A program made the translations under genes and the position numbers. The notes below the pieces were generated by a model. The model had not been told where the DNA came from. It saw only the letters and a list, made by a program, of their open reading frames with translations, and searched no databases. A stretch of 64,000 nucleotides of DNA. It comes from Mercenaria mercenaria (lineage: Eukaryota; Mollusca; Bivalvia; Venerida; Veneridae). How positions within the stretch are numbered: the stretch's first letter is position 1; each line of letters opens with the position of its first letter. Where the stretch lies: assembly GCF_021730395.1 (NCBI RefSeq), contig NW_026461877.1, positions 1 to 64,000 of the forward strand. The letters run 5' to 3'. Shown piece by piece: positions 47,401-59,400 of the stretch.

Positions 47401-50400
47401 ATAAAAATGTACACAGAAAATTGTATTTTATACCTGCAAGTTTATTTTACAGTTTTGATGGTAAAACGTGGAGAAAAGTAACACTTCAACACTTCGACAA
47501 AGTTCCTGGCAGTTGGCATTTTCAAACCACAGTATCAACAGCTTTGCGCAGTGATACGAGAAAACCTAACCATAGTCCTCGGTCAATTGCAAAACCGTTT
47601 TATAGGTAAGGTATAACTGTACAGAAGTACATATTTTACTCTCTTTTATTTTTCATATCACTTGGCAATTCCTACATTATGAATATGCATGTCCTCATCT
47701 AGCCGTTACTATCGTCATAGCATATCATGTGTTATTTTTATGACTCCTTATGTAAATCGACAGTCCATAGTTTGTGCTATAGTTAAACATTGAATTTGCT
47801 GGTCTGTGACTATTTACAGGTAAGCCACTCGACAAGTTTTGTAACTGATGGTCAAAAAAAGTGTGCTAGGCTCTTCATTTTCTTTCCGGCACCATTTCTT
47901 AACATAAGGCTTTCTTTCAGTGACAAATTTCAATGCATTGTATAACTTAAATTTATGACCTTGAAAAAGTATTCCTGATTCTTTAAGTAACTGAATATAA
48001 ATGGCATTTTCTGAATACCAAATAGCATTTGACAATACTGTCATTTAGATATAACCCTTGAGTTAATGTCAAGTATTTAAGAAATGTAAAATGTATTCTA
48101 AACAGCGACTGTTGTTGATTAAAATCATTGTTTGGACTTCATTTGCGAAGGAATAATATCAGGAGGGTGCAGGCAAAGTGATATTATAATACACCTTTAA
48201 AAGACAAACAATTATTCTTTTCAAGGGAAAATCACTTTTTAGATATATAATTTAGACATCAAGGATTGATATCTAAACCCTCGACGAAATCTACCAAACA
48301 TGTGCCTTTTTTGCGCAGTTTTTTTCAGCGATTCACTCTGATGTTTAAAGGTATGACGTACAAACGGTGATTTTGTTGCATCAGGTGCATATTCTTAAAT
48401 AAAATGATTTGTTTTCTTGTTGAACAATTGAAAACTACGGTGGCTGATCAGGGTCGTAGGAACAGGAGGGTTGGGTGGAGGTGGGGGCCGCTCCCAAAAA
48501 AACAACAACAAAATTTGACCGACTATGGTATTTATCACAGAAACTATTTGAGAGCGAGTCAATTTTAGCTGATTTTCAATTTGTCTGCCCAACCCCCCAC
48601 CCCCGCCACCCAACAACCCAATCTGAAAATGCTTCCTACGGTCCTGATGATTACTGCTATTTCGTATTGTCGTGTTGGCGGGTCGGGCGAAAACGCGACA
48701 ACACAAAACTCGACAAATAATTGATTTGTCGAGTTCTCGTGTTGTCGTGTTTGCGGCGCGTAAGCACGGTCGAATTTTACGCGAAAACTTAATGTTTAGA
48801 TGGCACCAACACGTCAAGTTGATCCGTCGCGTTTCCGTGTTGGCGGGTATGAATAAGAATACGAAGTGTATGTATAATAAGAAAAATAATTTCGTATACT
48901 CGAGGGCCTCGAGGAAGATAAACTTATTCAAATTAGTTGTCTTGTTAAAGAAGAAATTTAATTTAATCAGGATATAATTGTTCTTATAAAACATTAAATG
49001 TATGACAGAAAATGTCAGGATACGTGTTATATGACCCAAGGTAGTGTCTACGCTCAGTTAAATTGGTTTATAGCTAAGGTGACTATGTCTCAGACTAGCT
49101 GAAAAACTATGTAGAATGTCCTTTGTTGGTTTGATTTTATCCTATCTTATTACTATTTGATATGTAGTTATTACATAACAAATCAAAGGGTAAAATGGTC
49201 ATACAACAAGGTCTGACAACCTCAGAGACTATCTTTCCCTTTAACTGTAGATAGAACAAGAAATATCTTTAAAAATGATGGTCGGCGAATTGTAATAAGG
49301 AAAGAAGTTTAATATGAATTTTTCATCTAACATTTTTCAAATTGCAAAACTAAACACCGCATTTTAACAATTTAAATGGTTCTCTTTTAATTTTTCGCAA
49401 AGGTTTCGTAGGGTTGCAATTTTGTTTCGTTTATCCTTAGACGAATAATTACAGCAGTAGTTTGATAAAGATTCATGAAGCGGTTCATGATAAGAGGTCA
49501 TTAAACGTGTTTATATTTTTAGCTAAATTGGTCCCTATCCCCATTTGTCATATACAGACGACAATTGTAACAAGGAAAATCTTTTAAAAACACTTCTCTA
49601 CATAAAAGACTGTTATCACACCCTTATTCATGTGATACGCAGACCGTATTCAGCTCTTTCTTTAATTTGATATATGTTGGTATTTGAACAGGTTTTTATC
49701 ATATTTATTAAACTTACTTATCACTTTTAGATATATCAATATTCTTGCTAAATATACTGAGCCAAAGTTAGCTTTAAAACTGTGAACAGCGTCGTTTAGG
49801 ATAAACGCTTTGTCTACATTTCACTCAGCGTAGCACAATCAACAGAGTGAAAGAAATTGACACTCTCGTCCAATCAGGCAGAGTGTTGCATAAATCTTCC
49901 ATTTTGATAAATTATCTATAATGCGTTATCAAGTAGTTTGATTTGCAAACTGAAGTCACGTGGCATAGGTAACGAAAACGAATTTAGACGGCGTCGCCGA
50001 AAAAAAACGGACACAAAAATTATAAAGCACAACATATAAAATCGAGCAATAAAGTACAAATGACGGATATATAAGCATTGTTAAAACGTAGAGCTGGTGA
50101 GACCATATCTCATATAAAATTAGCTCTGGCTGCCTCGTCAGAAATGATTTGTAAATTATTTGAATCTTGAGCTAGATAATTTTAGGGATCAAGCAAAACC
50201 TTCAGTGTTTCAATCTAACAACAGTCGACTAAAGATAATCTGGTCGAACTCCTTTAGGCTGGAGATACTGTTTTGTTGAAATTCATGTCAGATGATGTCT
50301 TTGAATCAACAACATACAAGTCCTATATTCCGCCTATGTTCTCTGAATTGAAGCTGCAATTCTATATGCTCAGAGCCTATATGCTATAAGATATAGCAGT

Positions 50401-53400
50401 AGACTACCATACGTGTATGGCCCCAATGCCTTGGCTGTACTTCTCTAATAACGTTGAGCTTTCTTTGCCTCATTTTTGCGATCGAGAATTTAGTGCAAAA
50501 CTACTGTATCTTGTTCTTTATTTATAAAAAGTTACAATAGTTTTGCACTGAGCTATTGTATCTTGTTCTTTATTTATAAAAAGTTACAATAGTTTTGCAC
50601 TAAGCCCACGCGATGCTTAGCCTGTATTTGCTATCCTCTATCCCATAAAGGTTTAACCTCTATGTGCTGGCCCTAAATCTTCAAACATAACAACACTGAA
50701 ACGCTTCTTACAGGCAAAGAAAATCTCCTATATAAGTGACCCCCCCCCCACCCCGCAAATACCAGACTTTTTAATCCACAGTATACAAGATCCTGTCTGG
50801 TCCAGTCTGATAAGGGTCCATAAAACCCCTGTAGACTTGACATGTAGCCTAATTATTGTCAGAGAATCATAAATGTTATTGCCTACACATAAATTGGTGA
50901 GCGTCAAACGTCTTCTTTTTATGATTCATCCGCTCTGACAGCGTAGCTGCAATAGTATTAGTTGTATACTCGGCGAGTGTATCAATCGCTGTTCACTGGT
51001 GTGTGTATGTAAGCTTATTTAAAGTCGAGACCAGTAACCCGTGTAGGCGACTCCTCCAGAAGGCTGTAAGTACTGTTAGAAGGATGATAGTGCAAGATAC
51101 AGAAGACGCCATGCATAAAGCACCCATACACTCGACTCTTATACCAACGTTAGTAATTTTTAGTTGGAGGAGTGGGGACTCGAACTCACGACCCCTGGTT
51201 TCGTAGTCAAACAGTTCACTTGTTTGTGTGTATTGAAGTTATTTACCCTCGAATAGAATAGAATACCTAGGGGTAGGATATAACATGTACAGAGGCATTT
51301 TCTTTCTGGTCTGGTACCAGTGACCCTCGCCATCTGTATTTTATATATTTATCAGCTTTTGTTATTTCGTTGTTTACTTACATGTGTTAGAGTGTGATCA
51401 TAGATATCAACCAAACGCAAATGTTTTTGACCCGCAGTGAGTTAATATCAAGACTGGATAACTCCCATAACGTAGAATTTAAGACTGGTATTTAAAACTT
51501 TTACAATCTTAAACTTAAAAGTACTACATTTTTCCAGTATTTACAATCTCAAAATTAAGTGTACAGTATATTTTTTCTTATTTACATTTCATATATTAAT
51601 ATGTATATACATCGATTTGTATCACAGCAGTTTCATTTCCCCATTTATAACTTTTTTGCTACGATTTAATAATTGTAAAAAGATTAAAAACTTCTTGATA
51701 AAGTTTACAGCCCTACAAATTGAAATTAAAAGTAATAAGGAAAAAGAAGTTCCTCTCTGAGAACTCTCTGAAACGTATGCCCAATATGTAACAGTACGAA
51801 TTCATATTGAATTTCATAAAGCAGTAAACTAATATATACATATTATTCACGAAGACTTTGAATACATATAAGACATCTTGTAGCACCATGTAATAAAATA
51901 TGAAATTAAGTGCTTCCTAAAAGGCAGAGCTTCCTCGAAAAAAAATCACCAGTGTCCCTTAAAAAATTTAAAGGAGTGGTGTTATTGCAGTGGCTGCAAA
52001 TATCTGGAATTATGGATCCGTTTTAGGAAGTTTATGTTCTATTAGATCTATTACAATTATTTGCATTAATAACAATTCATGATTTCTGAATGTATGTCTT
52101 AAACGAAATTAAGATTAAATCTCGACATGTGAAAACTCGACAAATATTCTGTATATGAACAAAAGAAAGTTCTGAATAGATTTACATCTGCACCGAGATG
52201 AAGAGAAAAGCGTACTTGAATAATTTCTGTTATTCATACTAAAGCGTACTGCATCAACAATTTTACAAAAATTATTATCAAACAGAAAACAAGTCACAAT
52301 TGATAAGTGCTTCAAATTGAAAAGTTTGCACTGTGAAATTTTTAAACCTACAGAATCTCATTATGGCAATAGCCTATGAAATTCTGTCTCTTATCGCGTG
52401 AATGTTTGGAAATGAGGACTTATTGTAAATAGTTCACGTTCCAATTCCAAAGTTTATAGAGATCAGAATTTACGTAATCCTGGAAAATGACTATTGTAAT
52501 TCCTTTTAATGACATTATTGTCATATATTACGGTTCTTTTTCGAAGGAAGATTAGGTCCAACTTTCAGGCAAAATACTGCTATGATGAACGCGTCTGGTA
52601 TGGAAGAATAACAAATAATCATTTACATGTACAAAGCTTATTTAAATTCAAAAGACAAGCCATTTTTAACAGTTAATGATCAGAATTTTACTCAGAGAAA
52701 ATCACTGATTGCCGAAATTCTCGAAAACCCTTGTTAAATTTACTGAACTGCTAAGTTTACAGTCTATAGCTTTTAATGTTAATCTTTTAGCACTATAGAA
52801 AAGGCATGGTAGTAGGAACCTTTTTGATGTTTATTGATAACTCATAGCCAATAGCTTTTTTCCTAGTGTTAAACTCTGGCCAGTGATTTTTAAGATAATG
52901 GATGAAATATATGTGAAAGGGGAGAAGAGCAATATGTGCTTATCAGAGTTCAATGCCTGTAAAGTTTGACCCCAAAACTTTTTTTAAAAAGTTATATCGA
53001 CTGTACAGGCAGTACATTGGAACCTGACATCAAAACAAAACGCTTGTTAGATTTTCACATGAATGACTTTGGTCACAATATTTTCAAAATTCATGATAAA
53101 TAGTAAAATACAATAAAAGAACTAGTGAAATAAAAAGGAAGTTAAAAATATATCTGATCCTGATGAGAATCGAACTCCCGACCTAGATTGCTAAGTGAAC
53201 GTAAACCACTAGGCCACAGTGGGACTGTGACGTGTTACATTACAAACATTTAATTTAGTATATATAATAAATTTTAGTTATGGCAGCGTGGCGAAAATCG
53301 TTTCACATAGAAAATATTGCATTTATATTTTTTTCTTCGTAGAAAATGTATTAAGCACAAATTTCTTATTATCAAACGCTCATTTACATTTTTGTTCAAT

Positions 53401-56400
53401 GTTTAAAGCAGTAAGCGTGACGCGTCTGTCATCCGTAGACAGTAAGCGTCTACTGACGTCTTACTGATTGATAACTGTGCGCATAGTGTACTCGAAGAAA
53501 CCCAAACAACACCGATTCCAAAATGTACAACGAATTTTAAACTCGATAGTATACATAATATTCATTTTCTTTTTCATACGTGTGACAGTAATGCGACGCT
53601 GTCGGCGCGACGCCGGTAGCTCTGCTATAATTGTAAATTAGAAAGTTTTTTTCCCCCAAAAAATAATACATCACATGCGATCTTCAATAACATTTAAGAG
53701 TTAAAATATACAGACTACCATTTCAAAGTTTCCTTTGTAGGGCCACTTTTAAGGTAACTAGAAAATGTAAAAAAATTACATGTAAACTACAAATAAAATG
53801 GAAAACATAGATCACATGCGAAAGCCACATTTAAAACTACTGTTCACATTTACGCCATTTCATGCGCGAGGCTGTGTGTACAATACTGAGTGAGCACTTG
53901 TTCCATCCCCGGCTAAGAAGGCTAATCAAATTTTATATATTTCAATACATGAATGAAATATTCATCTGATCGGAGGAACCTTCTACGTCATAGTATTTCT
54001 AGAGGATAATTAATAACACAGTTCACTGTCAGTCGTCTAAGCAGAAATGTGCTTTGACTGGTGCTAACTTGTTTCTGATTGGTCCAGATTCTATGGTAGC
54101 ATACTTCTGCCACGAGATAGCTAGAAAAGTTTCCTGGAAATACTTTTGTACATATTATCTCGCTATATTTTTGCGTGTAGTTCCGAGCTGCCATTTTGAT
54201 ACCTATAAATAGCACCCTACTGAATCGACGGAACACTGTTGAACCCTGAGGACAGTAATCGTGATCTGTTTATAGCTATCTAGCAGCTGTGACGTTGCAG
54301 TAACGGAATTTCAGAAATCAATAAAAAATATCTGGAAAGATAAATAACAATGATAATATTTGGAACAGAATTTGTTAGGAAAGATAATATAAGAGCAATA
54401 CTTAGAATAGATAATTTAACAGCATTATTAAGAACAAATAATTTAACAGCATAATTTAGAGCTGGTAGTCTATCAGCATTATTTAGAACAATTAATATTC
54501 AGCAATTATAGAACAGATAATTTATCAGCACACACTATATAATACTTCATTTCAGAGTTAAATTAGGCACAGTCACAGAAATTCACATTCCAGCCGTTGA
54601 TGATGATGGGGATTTTATTAAATGTGAAATAGCAAAATTTGTTGAGGGAGGTGATATTTCAAGATATCCGCCGCCAGATGTACAGGTCTTCAGAGTAAGT
54701 ATTTTTTGTCGGAACAATGCGAGTACAAACAATAAAAATGCACACTTACCAATTACAAATAATGGAAATATTAACACTGCTAACACTAATCATTTAACTT
54801 TATATTATAATTATTTGACTATGTTTTCCGAGCTTCGACAATGCTTCAAAGCTTTTCGAGCATTACAACATGCATTTTTATAGTATTCCGTTTCCGTAAT
54901 TGTTTTTACGTAATTAGTTTCACAAATCAGGAGTTCAAATTGAGTGAGTTCCACTGTCAGTATTAATCGTATTTACATCTTTATAGAACTGTACAGTATC
55001 CATCAATACATCAATGTCTAGCAACTATACGGATGACTCATGGATCGCCATGCCAGTCAGTGTGAGGGATTTTAATAGGAAGAAGATTACTTATGGTCGG
55101 AATGTTTACATGCCATATGAATATTCATTGAGTTATACTACCGTGCAGGTAATACTCTATAAAAATGTTCTAAGTAGATCTTTGAAAAATTTTGCTACTG
55201 TAACAGTTACGAATAAAATCAAAGGTAGATACCAATATATTAACTTACCTTTCCGTCAAATTTAAGAGTATATTGTGATATAAATTATAAGTTACAGTTA
55301 ATGCATAGTGCCACAAAATAACAACTTGAAAACAAGTTAACTGTTTTAAGTTTATAAATTTCTATTTTGTTTTAATACGTAGAGCAGGTTATTAAATATT
55401 TTTAAAATATCATACTATACTTTTTTAATCATTTTTTATTAATTCCCTACCGGTGGACCACCGAACAGGTCAATAGGAATGCCCTCCGTCCGTCCGCGTG
55501 TCCGTTCGCAAAAATTGATCCTGCAGTTACTAAAACGGTATTCAAGCTAGGTTCATAAAACTTGGTTTGTAAATTTTATGCGAATGTGCATGACTTAGCT
55601 TGTAGGTCACAGCTCAAGGTCACAATTGAAGTTCAAGTAAAATTTGTTTCTGCTCCATAACTTTTATATTTATAGATGGATTGTCGTAGTGTTACACAGA
55701 AATGTTCCCCATAATAAGACAATGTGTTGACGCATGGTCTAAGCTTGTCGATTAAAAGTCAAGGTTAGTTTTTAAGGTTAAGAAAAAAATTGTTTCTACT
55801 CCATAATTTTTACTAGCATTTTTACTAGGATTTTTTTTTATTATGACAAAGAAATGGTCCCCATGATTAGACTGTGTCGCGTAGTAGTGAATTCAACTAG
55901 GTCATTTTAACACAATCCGATTTATTTCTCTGTTAGAGAAAACAGAATGAAAGTTTGTGTTTTTATGCATCGACTACAGTGATTTGCTTTTGAATAATAT
56001 CATTGTCTGTCAGATGCATATTATTATATCACGAGGTCGCATATAATTCCTTTGCATCAGAACTCCAAGCAACGACTTTATTCAACAACAAATTACTGAA
56101 TGAGATATATTATTGTCCAAGTAAATACGCATGTGGATTTTATTACACAGTTAATACACATGTAGATTTCTTTGCCCTAATTTATAAGAATGTAGAGTTT
56201 ATTACCGAAAAACGCATGCAGATTTCATTACTTAATAAATACGCATTTTTTCATACCCAAATGAAAACTTTTTTTCTAACACGACCCGATTTTGCCCTAT
56301 TAATCAAAGAAGACATAAACTGTAGTTATTTATTATATGCAACACATACATTTTTTGTACATCACAATTATAACGTCATAGCGTCAGAGGTCATAGCGGC

Positions 56401-59400
56401 GTGTAAAAAATGTCGCAACACCGCTAAATGTCGCAATCACGGTTAAATATCGCAAGGTTGACGTTAGATATCGCAAATACCGATAAATGTTGCAAAATTA
56501 TCTGTCGCTAAATGTTGAACGTTTAACGTTAAATTTCGCAAAAATGTGCCCACCGTTGTATGTCGAAATACAAACGCTAAATGTCACACAGCAAAGGTAA
56601 GTTCAACAGTCTGTCCAACTTAGACACAAGATTTGGTGAGTGCATGCTTGCATGCGTGAGTATGCAATGAGGGCTGAAATGAAATACCGTTGTGAACTGC
56701 ACGTTTGCTTGTCAATGGTCCCGCGCCATATGTACGTTATATATTTAATATTTTTAAAAGTTTGAGCCCTAACGCGGTACTCGCCATAGTATTAAAATTA
56801 TTTCAGAATTACGTATTTCTCTGTTTAACTCATGAGAAATTAACCTAGCGCGGCGTAGTGCATTTCTTGCGTCGACCTGTTGCGGTAGGTACGGGAAGGA
56901 GTTTCTGTCCGTATTGGTGTGTGTGGGGGTTAGTGGTGGTGGTGGTGGTGGTGGGGGAGGGGGTCTATGTACAGGTATAAAATGTTGCCCTGTGGCGCAT
57001 TTTTGGTATAATGAGGTGCTGGAGGGGTACTAACACTCATTTAAGAGGTTTTTGTGTGTGTGTGGGGGGGGGGGGGGGGGGGGGGGGGGGGGTATTGGGC
57101 TCTCTTTCTTCTGGAACATTTTGAATACAAGTATGAAATGCGCTTGGCCCTAGTCTTTTTATGCCCCCTCGAAGAAGGAGGGGTATATTGTTTTGCAGAT
57201 GCCGGTCGGTCGGTCGGTCGGTCGGTATGTATGTAGACCAATCCATTTCCGGATGATAACTCGAGAATGCTTAGGCCTAGGATCATGAAATTTAATAGGA
57301 AGGCTGGTTATCACCAGCAGATGACCCCTCTTGATTTTGAGATCATTATGTCAAAGGTCAAGGTCACAGTGACCAAGAACAATTAAACAGTTTCCGGATG
57401 ATAAGTCAAGAATGCTTAGACCTAGGATTATGAAAGTTGATAGAAAGGTTGATCATGACTAGCAGATGACTCCTTTAGATTTTGAGTTCAGTGTGTGAAA
57501 GATCACGGACACAGTGACCCGGAACAGTTAAACGGTTTCCGGATGATAAGTCAAGAATGCTTGGGCCTAGGATCGTGAAAGTTGATAGGAATGTTGGTCA
57601 TTACCAGCAAATGAACCCTATTGATTTTGAGATCAGTAGGTCAAAGGTCAAAGGTCAGGGTCACAGTGACCAGGAACAGTAAAACGGTTTCCGGACGATA
57701 ACTAAAGAACCTTTAGGCCTAGGATCAGGGAAATTGATATGGAGGATAGACATGACCAGCAGATGACTCCTATTGATTTTGAGGTCATCATGTCAAAGGT
57801 CAAGGTCACATTGGCTAGGATCGGTTAAACGGTTTCCGGACGATAGCTCAGTCATGCGTAGGCCAAGTATCATGGAAGTTGACAGAGAGGTTATGACAAG
57901 CAGATGACCCCTATTGATTTTGAGGTCAGTAGGTCAAAGGTCAAGGTTACAGTGACCCGGAACAGTTAAACCGTTTCCAAGAACACTTGAGCCTAGGATG
58001 ACCCCTGTTGATTTTGAGGTAAAAAAAGATCAAATCTCGAGGTTACACTGAACTGGAACAGTAGAAGTTACGTTTACAGTGAGCAAATAATTTCTGTTCC
58101 TTGTGCAATTATTTAATGCATCAAGGGGGTGGGAGGGGAAAGGGGGTGGGGCGCATTTCGTGTTCTACGAGCTCTTGTTGTTATAAATATCGATGTATGG
58201 GATGGGTCATTTTAGATTGGGAGGGGGTGGGGAGGGTGTTATGGGACTCTCCCCCTAGGAAATTTTAAACACACGTATGAAATGGTGGCCTTTGGTGCAT
58301 TTTTTGTCTTAATTTTATGGAAATGGAACTGCAATCCCCTAATTTAAGTAGGGTCAGGTGGTTCTCCTGGGATATTTTGCAATATAGGTTTGGTGGCCTC
58401 TGGTGGGTAGTTTGGGTCTAAATTTTAAAATAAAAATATTATTTCAAAATAATTGGGAGCAACTATGATGAGTACAGGTCACTTTTCAGCCAACTGTGGG
58501 GTGATGCCTCGACCCGGGCCACGATCCGGGATGATGCTCAGCAGTGCGACGCTCGACACACGATACGACTGGCGACATGACATCGTAAAATCTGGACGTT
58601 TTGCCGCATTCTCGAGTGTCGTATCATACTGTCGTGCTTCGTGTCGCACTGGCGTGTTTCGCGAGCGCGACAACTAATGATGAGTTAACGGCATCAAAAC
58701 CAATTGCCGACAACTTACCTTCACGATACCAAATAAACAGGAGGATAACAAGAGCACCACAACGCAGAGCCCGAAGGTATGTCCTTTTACCTCTAAATGT
58801 GACCTTGACTATGAAGCGAGCCATTCACAACATTCGCTCTGCACTTCTTCTCGATGTGGTGAACATTTGTGTCAAATGGCTTTAAATCCGTCAAGCAGTT
58901 CAAGAGTTACAGAGCGGACAAGAAGCAAAATCAAATGAACTTTGACCCTAAATGTGACCTGGACCTTGAAGCGATCTATCCAAAACATGCATGTGCTCTG
59001 CACGGTACGTCGTTTTGATGTTGTAAACATTTGTGTCAAGTTTCTTCGAAATCCTTCAAGGGATTCAAAAGTTACAGAGCGGACATGAAATTGCTAACGG
59101 ACGGACGGACTGACACCGGGGTCTTAACATAATACGTCCCTTCGAGCGTATAAAAAGGGAGTGGCTTCTATCAAATATAGAGGCTAAACTAGCCCAGCCG
59201 TACCCAATATGTTTCATTTCAGTAAAAGCTGCTACAAAATATAACTTTGTAATGGGAAAATGTAAAATATATCCGACATTATAAATGCCTTGCCACCAAA
59301 GAGTCGAACACCGATTGAAAGACATTCAATCGCAATTTGATTTTTCTTTTAATCAGTCATGGGTTCTATTTCTTTATTGGAGGTTTACATCTAAAGTTAT

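Noticed and set aside
48395-49039. 214-codon minus-strand ORF
   Set aside because: It crosses AT-rich DNA, a fold-back repeat and a C-rich run, with low-complexity segments and no domain.
56003-56446. 147-codon plus-strand ORF
   Set aside because: Spans a dispersed repeat and the start of the TGTCGCAA array; composition and repeats explain it.
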